Below are positions 8,330 through 17,345 of a stretch of 64,000 nt of DNA, one piece after another. The stretch covers positions 143,843 to 207,842 of the forward strand of contig JAFLEF010000007.1 in the NCBI GenBank assembly GCA_017309115.1, read 5' to 3'. The notes under the pieces were generated by a model. It had not been told where the DNA came from. It saw only the letters and a program-made list of their open reading frames with translations, and searched no databases. Source of the stretch: Verrucomicrobiota bacterium (lineage in GTDB: Bacteria > Verrucomicrobiota > Verrucomicrobiia > Limisphaerales > UBA9464). Position 1 is the stretch's first letter. The number at the start of each line of letters is the position of its first letter. The position numbers and the translations under genes are program-made.

Positions 8330-9462
8330 TCCGGAAAGTCAGTGTCCGTCGAGCCGAACGGATTCGGTACCGCGCTTCCCACGTTTGCCGCGGTCGGCAC
8401 GTGAGCTTGGCGCGCAACGCTGATCAAAAGGCCGATCATGGTCAGGAGAACCACGGTCCCAGTACCACCGCGGCTCATAAACGGCAGCGCCATTCCCTTG
8501 TTAGGCAGAAGATGGGTGACCACACCGAGATTCACCAAGGCCTGGAGACCGATGACAAAGGTGATACCCGACGCCAGCATCATTCCAAATCCGTCACTCG
8601 CCCAATGAGCAATCAACGCCCCACAAAACAAAATGAACGCAAACGCCACCACGACTCCGAGGGTGGCCGGAAGCCCCAACTCCTCCCCGACTGCCGGCAG
8701 AATGAAGTCGGTATGGACTTCCGGCACTTTGAATTTGTGAGTGCCCCGACCAAAACCCGCCCCATGCCAACCGCCGGCTCCGAACGCATCCATTCCCCGG
8801 TCGACCTGGTAAGTCAGGGACTTGTTATCGCCCGGATTGAGGAAGGCTTGCACCCGGTCTCGGGCATATCCTGGAACAGAAAGCAGCACAGCAAAGGCTG
8901 CCAGGCCGGCCACCAGCGGAACCATGACCTGAGACCAGCGGGCCCCGCCCACCAGCATGAGAGCCATGGTCACGGCACCCAACAACAGCGTAGTTCCCTT
9001 GTCGGGTTCGATCACGATGAGCCCCAACATCGGCACCGCAATGGCCCCCATTCCCAGGATTCCCCCAGTGAAGGTGGCCATCCGGTGCTGAAACCGAACC
9101 GCGTACCAAGACAACACCAGGATCAGGGCCAATTTGGCAAACTCAGAGGGTTGCGTTCCCCACAACCAACGCTGTGCCCCCTTGTTGTTCGTTCCCAGAG
9201 GAGTCAATACCAACGCCAGAAGGATCAGAGCGACCAAGTAGACCGCCCAGACGAGACGATCCAGCCGCCGATAATCCACAAAGGCTGCCGCCATCAAGCC
9301 GGCGAAACCGATGCCGCAAGCAAGGGCCTGTTTCACCAACCAGGGATGCAACCAATCGGCCCCGGGCGTGGCTCGTGACATCGTGATACTTGCCAGTGTC
9401 GCCAACCCCAACACCAACAATCCAGCCACGGCGCCGAGCAAAACAGTAATCGTTCGGTTCAT
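8326..9462 (-). CDS. ftsW: SEDS glycosyltransferase FtsW
   Basis: Lipid II polymerase of the division septum, partner of FtsI. The 378 residues carry about ten membrane segments, the PSEFAKLALI motif, IVIEPDKGTTLLLG (the conserved PDxGT region), a large periplasmic loop VDRGMDAFGAGGWHGAGFGRG with HTDFILPAVGEELG, and LVNLGVVTHLLPNKGMALPFMSRGGTG near the C terminus, all FtsW/RodA/SpoVE hallmarks. The ftsW identity over rodA comes from the dcw context. It overlaps murG by 4 bases. Confidence 0.95.
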   Translation of the reverse strand: MNRTITVLLGAVAGLLVLGLATLASITMSRATPGADWLHPWLVKQALACGIGFAGLMAAAFVDYRRLDRLVWAVYLVALILLALVLTPLGTNNKGAQRWLWGTQPSEFAKLALILVLSWYAVRFQHRMATFTGGILGMGAIAVPMLGLIVIEPDKGTTLLLGAVTMALMLVGGARWSQVMVPLVAGLAAFAVLLSVPGYARDRVQAFLNPGDNKSLTYQVDRGMDAFGAGGWHGAGFGRGTHKFKVPEVHTDFILPAVGEELGLPATLGVVVAFAFILFCGALIAHWASDGFGMMLASGITFVIGLQALVNLGVVTHLLPNKGMALPFMSRGGTGTVVLLTMIGLLISVARQAHVPTAANVGSAVPNPFGSTDTDFPE

Positions 9463-9519
9463 GTGGCAGAATTGGAAGGGTTGAGCGGGCGGGCGCCGGA
9501 CGGGGCTCCTGATTCCCGT

Positions 9520-10365
9520 TTATTGCGGGAGCGGATTGGCCGGGATGGCGGTCGGAGCAGTGGCGGGGAACGGGGGGGGAACCGAAGGTACCGGAGCCGG
9601 CTCCGTAGCCGCCGCGGTCTTGGACGGAATCTTCAGCTTCTGCCCCACCCGGATGTCATTGGATTTCATTCCATTGACATCCCGAATCGCCTTCACCGTT
9701 GTGCCGTACTTTTTGGCGAGACGTGAGAGGTTGTCCCCACCTTTGACCACGTAGGTGACCGATTCAGTACTGCCGGCGCGGGCGGTCACCGCAGAGCTTC
9801 CTGCGGTCGAAGCGGGAGTACCTCCGGCCGGAATGATCAGCTTATCGCCGACCTTTAGCTTTGCCAGGTCACGTCCGGGATTGGCTTCCTGCAATTGCTT
9901 GAAGGTCACGCCATTCTTCTTGGCGATGACAAAGGCCACTTCGCCCTTCTTCACCACGTGCTCGCTACCACCAAGGGTTCCGCCTCCACCGCTCGGATCG
10001 GTGGCGGTCGAGGGCACGAACGGAGGAGGAATCGTCGCCTCCGGCGTCTGTGTCACCGGCGGGAAGGCCGCATTGGTGCTTGGGTAGGACGGCGGAATGC
10101 CAGTCACAACATTCGACGCCGGGGCGTACGGATCCAGCGTTGGGAAATCGTTGGTCTCAGTCAAAACTGGCGGAGGGGGAGCGAAGGAATCCCCGGCCAA
10201 GGACGGGGCTTGGTTTTCCTCTTTCTTGCAGCCCAAGAAAAGGAAACCGCCGAGCACCACCACATGCAGGGCGACGATGAAGGCCGCCATCTGAAAAGTG
10301 GATTTGCTGCGGGCTTGCTGTTCCAGCAAGGAGCCTTGGGGAACCAACGGATTGGGATTGCTCAT
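9520..10365 (-). CDS. Membrane-anchored protein with two LysM domains
   Basis: A 281-residue protein in the place where murD commonly lies (between mraY and ftsW). From the ATG at 10365 there is a short cytoplasmic head, one membrane segment MAAFIVALHVVVLGGFLFLG (about 25-44) ending at a Cys, a Pro/Thr-rich linker of about 85 residues, then two LysM repeats: VVKKGEVAFVIAKKNGVTFKQL (about 135) and YVVKGGDNLSRLAKKYGTTVKAI (about 200), each closing with LxVGxKLxIP. LysM domains bind N-acetylglucosamine in peptidoglycan. I infer an envelope protein acting with FtsW/FtsI. Specific function unknown. The frame is open upstream to 10440 but the later ATG starts the conserved part. Confidence 0.85.
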   Translation of the reverse strand: MSNPNPLVPQGSLLEQQARSKSTFQMAAFIVALHVVVLGGFLFLGCKKEENQAPSLAGDSFAPPPPVLTETNDFPTLDPYAPASNVVTGIPPSYPSTNAAFPPVTQTPEATIPPPFVPSTATDPSGGGGTLGGSEHVVKKGEVAFVIAKKNGVTFKQLQEANPGRDLAKLKVGDKLIIPAGGTPASTAGSSAVTARAGSTESVTYVVKGGDNLSRLAKKYGTTVKAIRDVNGMKSNDIRVGQKLKIPSKTAAATEPAPVPSVPPPFPATAPTAIPANPLPQ

Positions 10366-10788
10366 GGATTCGAAACGCCAGACGAAGGCGAAGGTTGAGG
10401 ATGATGGGTAAAAACGCGGATCCAGTGATAAACCCTCCATTCACCACTGCACCCGGGAAAGCCCACACGGGGCGAAAATTCGATGTTGCCTCCCGCACTC
10501 GGGGAGGACACAGCCCGAAAAGGAGATCTGCTCGTTCGGGAACCGACCCTCCTTCTCCAAGCTGGAACTGCATTGACTTCACACCGGCCGGCGCCGCCGT
10601 GTACGCCACCCAGAGGACGGCTCGTTGCCAAGCCTTCCCACGCGTCCATTAAAGAGAAGCGGGCCACTACTGCAAGGGGCGAATGGATCGGAACCCACAA
10701 TATCTCGCGTATTCCGTTCCAAAGCCCTCCTCGAAGCCGCACCCCCACGGTTCGCTTCTGACACCTACTTGAGACCATGAGTTTCACG
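10366..10788. other. 423-base gap inside the dcw cluster, no gene seen
   Basis: This is by far the largest gap in an otherwise tightly packed cluster, lying between the mraY stop and the LysM gene start. Short open frames on both strands have no family features. Nothing in it resembles murD, which is expected near this point. It may hold a promoter for the LysM-ftsW-murG-...-ftsZ half of the cluster, but I could not identify a convincing -35/-10 pair. Confidence 0.5.
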
Positions 10789-11913
10789 TTAACGAATTTT
10801 CAGGGTGCTCAAGGCCAGAACCGCACAGAAAACGGCTACAATATAAAAGCGGGTCACGATCTTGGACTCCGGCCAACCCTTCTTGCGAAAGTGGTGATGC
10901 AAGGGGGACATCAACAAGAGACGCTCCCCTTGTCCGCGGGTTCGGCGAGTGTACTTGAACCAACTCACCTGCAGCATCACGCTCACGGCCTCCGCCACAA
11001 ACACTCCACCCGCAATCAGTAGAATAAATGGCTGATGAATCAGGACCGCCATTAGCCCCAGGGCTCCGCCCAACGCCAGGGATCCGGTGTCCCCCATGAA
11101 CACCTCAGCCGGATGACAGTTGTACCAGAGAAATCCCAAGCTGGCCCCAATCAGCGCCGCGCATACCACGGTCAACTCACCGGCCCCCGGCACATGCGGT
11201 ACCAACAGGTACGATGCGAACAGCTTGTTGCCGGCAATGTAGGTCATTACCAGGAAAACCAGAGCCGTGATCAGAGTGCATCCGATCGCCAAGCCATCCA
11301 TGCCGTCGGTCAGATTGACGGCATTGGAACTGCCCACGATGGCCAGCACCGCCAAGATCAATCCCACCGCCGGCATTCCTGTCAGCAAGGCATTTTTCAA
11401 AAAGGGAATCTGGACGTCGGTGATCAAGGCTTGGGTCGAAGGCAATCGCCACAAATAGATCCCGATGACCAAGGCCAGACCCACTTGGATCAGGAACTTC
11501 GCCCGGGAACTTGTGCCCTCATTGTTCTGACGTGTGACCTTCAGCCAATCGTCATAGAATCCGAGTCCAGCGAGCACAATCAGCGAAAGAACGGTCAGCA
11601 GTACCAACGCGTTCCACCGCGCCCACAGCAGGACACTTAAATCCAGGACCAACACGATCAGAATTCCGCCCATGGTGGGAGTTCCCCGTTTCGCCAAATC
11701 GGCCGCGGCGGCTGTGGCGTCTTTGGCCCCGGCCACATCCTTGGGGCGATACTCCTGCCGAAACCGCAAATCCCGCAGCCACTCAATCACCCGGGGCCCC
11801 AGCAACATGCTGAGGACCAAGGCCGTCAAGGCTGCGCCCGCGCTGCGAAACGTGATGTATTGGAACACCGTCCACGGCGCGACCGGATACTGTTCTGACA
11901 GGTGATACAACAT
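10789..11913 (-). CDS. mraY: Phospho-N-acetylmuramoyl-pentapeptide transferase
   Basis: Integral membrane enzyme that moves phospho-MurNAc-pentapeptide to undecaprenyl phosphate, forming lipid I. The 374 residues show about ten membrane segments, the signature KRGTPTMGGILIV near 75, GFYDDWLKV (Asp pair for Mg2+) near 120, NAVNLTDGMDGLAIG near 205, FMGDTGSLALGG near 270 and the HHH motif MSPLHHHFRKKGWPE near 335. Start is one base after the murF stop. It looks intact. Confidence 0.97.
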   Translation of the reverse strand: MLYHLSEQYPVAPWTVFQYITFRSAGAALTALVLSMLLGPRVIEWLRDLRFRQEYRPKDVAGAKDATAAAADLAKRGTPTMGGILIVLVLDLSVLLWARWNALVLLTVLSLIVLAGLGFYDDWLKVTRQNNEGTSSRAKFLIQVGLALVIGIYLWRLPSTQALITDVQIPFLKNALLTGMPAVGLILAVLAIVGSSNAVNLTDGMDGLAIGCTLITALVFLVMTYIAGNKLFASYLLVPHVPGAGELTVVCAALIGASLGFLWYNCHPAEVFMGDTGSLALGGALGLMAVLIHQPFILLIAGGVFVAEAVSVMLQVSWFKYTRRTRGQGERLLLMSPLHHHFRKKGWPESKIVTRFYIVAVFCAVLALSTLKIR

Positions 11914-11914
11914 T

Positions 11915-13333
11915 TCAGCTCACTTCGGAAAACTGGGGATCCACCCGCTGATCCAGACGTTCCAGCAAGAGGTCAACCAACCGGTCCAAACGACTGGAGC
12001 GGGAGGCCTTGACGAGCAGGGTATCCCCCGCGCGCAACTCCGACAGCAGGGCTTGGGCAGTCGCCTCCCAATCGGCCGAGGCGTGGGCCAAGGATTGACC
12101 TGCAGCGCCGGCCATAATGGCGGCATAGCGGCCCACTGCGTAAACCCGATCCACTTCCAAACGTGCCGCCGCCCTTCCCACCTCCGCATGCGCGGTCTCA
12201 GAGTGCGGTCCCAGTTCCGCCATATCTCCAAGTACCGCCACTCGACGGCCCGCGCACGGGAGGTCGGAAAGGGTCTGCAACCCTGCCAACATCGAGTCGG
12301 CATTGGCGTTGTAGGTATCGTCCAGAATATGGACTCCTGCGGCCGCCCGAGGATTGAGCCGACGGGAGGCCGGTTGAAAAGCAGCCAGGCCGTCGCGGGC
12401 GGCGGTGGGTTCCACGCCCAACTCGCACGCAACCGCCAGTGCATAAAGCGCGTTGGGCACTGAATGACGGCCTGGCAAAATCATGGTGTATTCTCCGCTC
12501 CATTCCGGTCGAGGGGAGCGCACCGAAAATGTGGTTCCGCTCCAATCCATAGCCCGGATTCCCGCGGTCCACTCGTTGGCGGCGCCATAGCCCACCCGAA
12601 CAACCCGGGCTCGGGTTCTTTGCGCCAACTCTTCGGCATGCGGCGAAGCCCCATCCAGCACCAAAACTCCTCCCTGCTCAGCCGGCGGTAGAAGTTCGGC
12701 AAGCCACCCCTCTTCCTGGAGCACTCCGTTCAAATCCTGGAAAAACTCCAGATGCTCACGCCCAATGCTGGTGATCACCCCGATTCGCGGCGCAATCATC
12801 CGAATCAGCGGAGCCAATTCCCCCGGATGATTGGTTCCCGCTTCGAGCACCGCGACACCCAGCTTGGATTCCAACCTCAGCAACGTCGCCGGGACGCCAA
12901 TGTCATTGTTGAAACTCGCCTCACTTCGCAGGGTGGGGAACGCCTGATTGAGCACCGAAGCAATCAGGTCCTTGGTTGTCGTTTTACCATTCGACCCACC
13001 CACACACAGGACCGGCAGGTCAAACTCACGACGATAAAACGCCGCCAGTTCTCCGTAGGCCCGACGCGGATCATCCACCACCACCAACGGCAGCCCGGGC
13101 GGAACGTCGTTCAGACGCGTGCGAGCCACCATCGCCACCAAACCTGGTCGCCCCACCATCTCTCCCAAGAAGTCGTGGCCATCAAACCGCTCACCCTTCA
13201 GACAAACAAACAGGTCGCCCGGTTGGGTCGACTGGGAATGGGTCGTCACCCGGGTAATCACTTGGGTCGGCGAACCGTGATACAGTTCGCCGCCGCACGC
13301 CGCCGCCACATACTGGAGAGTACGAGGTTCCAT
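11915..13333 (-). CDS. murF: UDP-MurNAc-tripeptide--D-Ala-D-Ala ligase
   Basis: ATP-dependent ligase adding D-Ala-D-Ala to the UDP-MurNAc tripeptide. The 472 residues contain the N-terminal UDP-binding domain (SQSTQPGDLFVCLKGERFDGHDF), the ATP P-loop GGSNGKTTTK near 115, VLEAGTNHPGELAPL near 160, ITSIGREHLEFF near 190, and the C-terminal domain with DDTYNANADSM and LGDMAELG. Every active-site motif is present, which contrasts with the MurE-like protein just upstream. A 113-base gap separates the two; mraY follows directly. Confidence 0.96.
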   Translation of the reverse strand: MEPRTLQYVAAACGGELYHGSPTQVITRVTTHSQSTQPGDLFVCLKGERFDGHDFLGEMVGRPGLVAMVARTRLNDVPPGLPLVVVDDPRRAYGELAAFYRREFDLPVLCVGGSNGKTTTKDLIASVLNQAFPTLRSEASFNNDIGVPATLLRLESKLGVAVLEAGTNHPGELAPLIRMIAPRIGVITSIGREHLEFFQDLNGVLQEEGWLAELLPPAEQGGVLVLDGASPHAEELAQRTRARVVRVGYGAANEWTAGIRAMDWSGTTFSVRSPRPEWSGEYTMILPGRHSVPNALYALAVACELGVEPTAARDGLAAFQPASRRLNPRAAAGVHILDDTYNANADSMLAGLQTLSDLPCAGRRVAVLGDMAELGPHSETAHAEVGRAAARLEVDRVYAVGRYAAIMAGAAGQSLAHASADWEATAQALLSELRAGDTLLVKASRSSRLDRLVDLLLERLDQRVDPQFSEVS

Positions 13334-13446
13334 TCAGTTCCTGACGGGTGGCGTCACTGCGTCGTTCCGGTCGGAGGACCCCGCTGTGAGGAAAATCTTC
13401 ATGGTGTGAATTCAAAGTCCGGGCGCTGGCGTCCGCGGTGGCTGTG

Positions 13447-14742
13447 CTAAAGCCTGGTCCCTCCGTAACCACGAACCGCCAGCGCCGCCGAAAGTAGATC
13501 GCGGTCATCCCAGGGAATGACCGTGCTTTGCCGAATCTCCGTGCGGGTATGCGCCTTCCCCGTCACCAACACGACATCCCCCGCTCGCGCCAGACTGATG
13601 GCCCGGAACAAAGCGCGTTCGCGATCCGGTTCGAGCCCCCAGGCTCCCGCCTTTAAGCCCTCCGCCAACTCGGCACTCAAGGATTCCACGGAGGACTGAC
13701 CGGGATCATCGGAGGTGACCACCGTAAAGTCAGCACTGGAGGCCGCCTGCCCCAGTTCACGCCGACCCCATTCCCCCAAGGACTCCGGAGCACCCAGAAC
13801 CAGGATTAACCGGCCCGTCGCGAACGTTCGGACGTCGTCCAGGAGATTACGAACAGCGACCGGGGTTCGGGCGGCATCGACCAACACCCCGAATGGTTGC
13901 CCCGCCTGAACCGGCTCGAGAAAGCCGGGGGTCGGCCGCAACCGGGGGATCCGGCCCAACTCCGTCGCCATTCCAGCTGACTGAACCGTTCGCCATGCTT
14001 GATTCAGAGCCCGCCAGTTTTGCCGACCCACCAAACGCGAACTGACGGGGGCGCCGTCGATTCGGCCGACAGATCCCCGCCAGGTTCCTTGGAAATCCAC
14101 GTCATCCAGACCGCCGCCAGGCCCCATTTTGAACCGCAATTCAGGCTCCAAGGCGTGACGCCACTGAAGATTGAGTTCAACGACGACCTGTTGTTGGCCC
14201 CGCCGGACGGCCTGCGCCAACAACTCAAAAAACTCAAAGAAATCGAGCTCCGAAACGCGCCGGTGAAGCACGCGATCCGCCGCCTCGCAGCTCAATTCCG
14301 AAAAGCCGGCCGCAGCTTGGCCGGGTCGGGACAGCAATTGAGCCAACAGATGAGTGACGTTGGTTGAGAACAGCCGGGTTTCTCGCCCGGAGTCCGCCTC
14401 GGAAGGCACCCCGAAAAACTGGAGACTGCGTTCGGGATGGCCAAAAAACGCCGCTGCAGCTTGGGCAAAGGCCCGCCGACAATCCGGCACTTCAATTCTC
14501 GCCAGACCTGCCGGCAAGATGGCGTCCGGCTCGCAGATCACGGCCCGGGCTCCGCGATCCGCAGCCGCATAAGCCGCCAACGGATCCGCCCGATGGCGCT
14601 CGGGCAGGGCGACAAAAACGGTTCCGGGCGATACCCGCCGGACATCCGGCGTCAGACCGCGGACTTCCTGCCGCCGATGCGCGGAGGAACCAGCCGGCCG
14701 TCGGCCCGGTGCAATCTGAAGCATGACGTCTTCGAGGAGCAT
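13447..14742 (-). CDS. MurE-like protein lacking ATP-binding and catalytic motifs
   Basis: Occupies the murE slot between ftsI and murF. Its 431 residues follow the three-domain MurE plan: N-terminal domain (VRGLTPDVRRVSPGTVFVALPE, 27-49), central domain and C-terminal domain (FGVLVDAARTPVAVRNLLDDV near 284, RAGDVVLVTGKAHT near 386). The key residues are replaced. The P-loop GxTGTNGKTTT is GVPSEADSGRE (111-121); the MEVSSHAL segment is VELNLQWRHAL; RDHLDYHGT is LDDVDFQGT (212-220); the C-terminal GGDRD is GAPES; the amino-acid recognition DNPR is DDPG (345-348). No ligase activity is expected. I prefer the ATG at 14742 (stop of ftsI, one base, start); a GTG at 14775 and an ATG at 14724 are alternatives. 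Confidence 0.8.
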   Translation of the reverse strand: MLLEDVMLQIAPGRRPAGSSAHRRQEVRGLTPDVRRVSPGTVFVALPERHRADPLAAYAAADRGARAVICEPDAILPAGLARIEVPDCRRAFAQAAAAFFGHPERSLQFFGVPSEADSGRETRLFSTNVTHLLAQLLSRPGQAAAGFSELSCEAADRVLHRRVSELDFFEFFELLAQAVRRGQQQVVVELNLQWRHALEPELRFKMGPGGGLDDVDFQGTWRGSVGRIDGAPVSSRLVGRQNWRALNQAWRTVQSAGMATELGRIPRLRPTPGFLEPVQAGQPFGVLVDAARTPVAVRNLLDDVRTFATGRLILVLGAPESLGEWGRRELGQAASSADFTVVTSDDPGQSSVESLSAELAEGLKAGAWGLEPDRERALFRAISLARAGDVVLVTGKAHTRTEIRQSTVIPWDDRDLLSAALAVRGYGGTRL

Positions 14743-14743
14743 G

Positions 14744-16924
14744 TCAGGGATTGCGAACGAGGTGAGCTTGGCCACCCGAATCGAGAAATTGGGCGGCCGC
14801 TGAATTGGTGGTCTGAATCGTCGGCGCCAACTTCATAATGTTGGCGATCTCCAAGGCGATCTGACGAAACACCGGCGCGGCCGCCTTGCCGCCGTAATAG
14901 CTTTTCCCCGCCGTGGTCGGTTCATCAACCGTCACAACAATCGCCGCCACCGGCTGGCGCGCCGGGAAGAACCCAACGAATGATCCGTAATAGTGGGTCG
15001 CGTTGTAACCGCCGTTGACGAACTTCTTGGCCGTACCGGTTTTCCCCGCCACTTCGAAGTCTTCCAAGGCCGCCTGTCCCCCAGTTCCCTTTTCGACCGC
15101 CGACTCCATCAACGTCGTCATGGTTGCCGCAGTCTTGGTGCTAATCACCCGTTTCCCGGGCAGCACCGGAAATTCCTGAACCAACTGCCCATCAGCCGTG
15201 CGTAGTTCCCGGACAAGTCGTGGCTTCATCAGCACGCCGCCATTGGCAATCGCCGCCGCCGCCATCGCGGTTTGCAGCGGAGTCACCCGCAAACCGTATC
15301 CAAACGGCAACGAACTCGGGGTCCAACCGTCCCACGACGGGATCGCTCCCGATCGTTCCCCAAACGCCCAGAACTGGTTCGTGACGTAGTTCGTAATCCC
15401 CGGACGCAGAACCACCGGACGAATCTGCGTCCGCAACTCCTGCTCTCCGCACTCAATATCGGTCCGAGTCAGGAAACCGAAGTCACGGATGTATTGAACA
15501 AACCGATTCGTCGGAACACGCAATCCCAATATCACCGCTCCTACATTGCTCGACTTCGCGAATGCTTCCTCCACCGACACCCGATTCATATAGTGGCCCT
15601 GATCATCGCGAATCACCCGCCGGGTTCCCGTCACGGTCCATCGACCGCCGTGGCAATCAATCTGATCGTCGATGGAGGCCAACTGCTCGTTCAGAACCGC
15701 GGCGTAGGTTAGGATCTTGAAGGTGGACCCCGGCTCGAAGGGCTCATTGATCGCCCGATTTTTGAAGGCGGCGATGGGATTGGTCACCCCCTTCAGGAGG
15801 CGCAGACTGCGGTCGTTTGGATTGAAGGTAGGCCGGTTCGCCAAGGCGAGGATGTCACCGGTCTGAGGCCGCACCACCACCGCCGAAATGGCCAGCGGTC
15901 GAAGCTTTTCCGCCGCCTCGTCCAACGCTCGTTCAACGGCTTCCTGAATCTGAATGTCGAGCGTGAGCAGCACATTGATTCCGTCCACCGGCGCAATATC
16001 TCGCTCCCGCAACGGAACATATTCTCGACCACCCACCGTTTGCCCTTGGAGGACTCCTGCCTTGCCCACCAACGCCTCGTCGAACCGCTGCTCGATACCC
16101 TGAGCCCCGCCGAGTTCGACGGGAAGATTCCGCTGCCGACGAGTGCTTTCCGCCTTGTTGGTGGTAAACCCGAGGACATGGGCCGCGAGGTGGTCGTACG
16201 GATACCGCCTGAGCTCGAAGAATTCCGCGTACAACCCTGACTCCCGACACTCGAGCAGGTTGGTTTCCATCAGCTTTGCGGTCCGGCGGATGGATCGGAG
16301 GCGCTGGCTTTGGTCGCGGCTCAGCCGCCAACGCGTCGGGAGATCCCACCAGGGCGTGCTTTCCAAAGTGGCCCGCGTGCTGGCCACGACATTGGATCGC
16401 TCCGCAAGCAACAGCCGTTCCGCTTCAAATCGGTTGGTTCGAAGCGCCGCTGCCAAGTGATCCCAAACTTCCGGCGGAACATTGGTGGCGACCAAATTGG
16501 ACCGCAGCACCCGCGGAACCAACTGCCGGTTCGTGGTGACAATCCCACCGTTGGTCACCCGGGTGTACTGCGTTTGGGTAAACGGGACCGGACGGAACCG
16601 AGCCAAAACGTCGGCTTCCGAAAGATTGAGGTGGGCGGCCGCGAGGCGGGCCACATCGGTCGCAAACGGACCCAGCCGAACCGGATCCGCCCGAATGACC
16701 ACCGCCATTTGGGATTGGACCAGTACAGTGTCGTTGGCATCGCGAATCTCGCCCCGGCTGGCGGGTCGCAGACGTTTGATCTCAGGATCATTCGCGCTGA
16801 ACGGCGTGGGCTCCTGGGGGTCAATCAATTGGATGTACGTCAGGCGCACCGCCACCAAGGCCAAACCACCGGCCAGGAGCCAGGTGATGACCCATAGATT
16901 GCGATAGGAAGCGGCGCGATTCAT
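14744..16924 (-). CDS. ftsI: Penicillin-binding protein, FtsI-type transpeptidase
   Basis: Class B PBP that cross-links septal peptidoglycan as the partner of FtsW. The 726 residues comprise an N-terminal membrane anchor (LWVITWLLAGGLALVAVRLTYIQ, about 9-31), a dimerisation/pedestal domain containing DPEIKRLRPASRGEIRDANDTVL, and a transpeptidase domain with SxxK as EPGSTFK near 400, SxN as KSSNVGAV near 455 and KTGT as VAGKTGTAKK near 625. The pedestal is about 100 residues longer than in E. coli FtsI. All catalytic motifs are intact. Neighbours ftsL and the MurE-like gene give the ftsI identity. Confidence 0.95.
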   Translation of the reverse strand: MNRAASYRNLWVITWLLAGGLALVAVRLTYIQLIDPQEPTPFSANDPEIKRLRPASRGEIRDANDTVLVQSQMAVVIRADPVRLGPFATDVARLAAAHLNLSEADVLARFRPVPFTQTQYTRVTNGGIVTTNRQLVPRVLRSNLVATNVPPEVWDHLAAALRTNRFEAERLLLAERSNVVASTRATLESTPWWDLPTRWRLSRDQSQRLRSIRRTAKLMETNLLECRESGLYAEFFELRRYPYDHLAAHVLGFTTNKAESTRRQRNLPVELGGAQGIEQRFDEALVGKAGVLQGQTVGGREYVPLRERDIAPVDGINVLLTLDIQIQEAVERALDEAAEKLRPLAISAVVVRPQTGDILALANRPTFNPNDRSLRLLKGVTNPIAAFKNRAINEPFEPGSTFKILTYAAVLNEQLASIDDQIDCHGGRWTVTGTRRVIRDDQGHYMNRVSVEEAFAKSSNVGAVILGLRVPTNRFVQYIRDFGFLTRTDIECGEQELRTQIRPVVLRPGITNYVTNQFWAFGERSGAIPSWDGWTPSSLPFGYGLRVTPLQTAMAAAAIANGGVLMKPRLVRELRTADGQLVQEFPVLPGKRVISTKTAATMTTLMESAVEKGTGGQAALEDFEVAGKTGTAKKFVNGGYNATHYYGSFVGFFPARQPVAAIVVTVDEPTTAGKSYYGGKAAAPVFRQIALEIANIMKLAPTIQTTNSAAAQFLDSGGQAHLVRNP

Positions 16925-16930
16925 CGCTGA

Positions 16931-17344
16931 TTATCGGGAAGGAACCCAACCGGCGGCGTTGGCCAACGACCCAACCGAAGTCGACGACTCATTGGTGGCC
17001 ATAGGTCGAGCGCTTGCCACTGCCGAGGGTGCCGCTAGGAGTGGGATGGTCAGACGCTGACTGGAGACAACATCCGTAAGACCCAATCCCATCAGGTTTG
17101 CGCGGCCGACCAGAACATCCTTGCGACGTGACCGCTCCAACTGTTCGCGGCCCTCTTTGACCCGACGCTTCGCCCAGCCGATTTCCCGCTCGACCTCCTT
17201 GATCTGCTGCCCGAGTTCGTCGTGAGCCCGACGCTGGACAACGTAGCCCACGGTCAAGCCGGCGATGGCAATGACCAAGCCGATCACCAGGACCAAGCGC
17301 TGCCAGCGCAATTCGACGGTTGCCCGCTTTTGATTCTTGGCCAT
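16931..17344 (-). CDS. ftsL: FtsL-like divisome protein
   Basis: Small bitopic protein between rsmH and ftsI, the usual ftsL place. From the ATG at 17344 (one base after the rsmH stop, TGACATG) it is 137 residues: a short basic head, one membrane segment LVLVIGLVIAIAGLTVGYVV (about 16-35), then a coiled-coil-like stretch AHDELGQQIKEVEREIGWAKRRVKEGREQLERS and a low-complexity tail. FtsL sequences are poorly conserved, so assignment rests on topology, size and position. The longer open frame upstream is shadow of rsmH. Confidence 0.8.
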   Translation of the reverse strand: MAKNQKRATVELRWQRLVLVIGLVIAIAGLTVGYVVQRRAHDELGQQIKEVEREIGWAKRRVKEGREQLERSRRKDVLVGRANLMGLGLTDVVSSQRLTIPLLAAPSAVASARPMATNESSTSVGSLANAAGWVPSR

Positions 17345-17345
17345 G

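Noticed and set aside
8167-9378. Plus-strand frame of 403 codons opposite murG and ftsW
   Set aside because: Gln/His/Arg-rich, no hydrophobic or domain pattern; antisense shadow of ftsW.
10366-10788. Decayed murD remnant
   Set aside because: I translated the region in the minus frames and saw no P-loop, no Mur-ligase motif and no continuous similarity.
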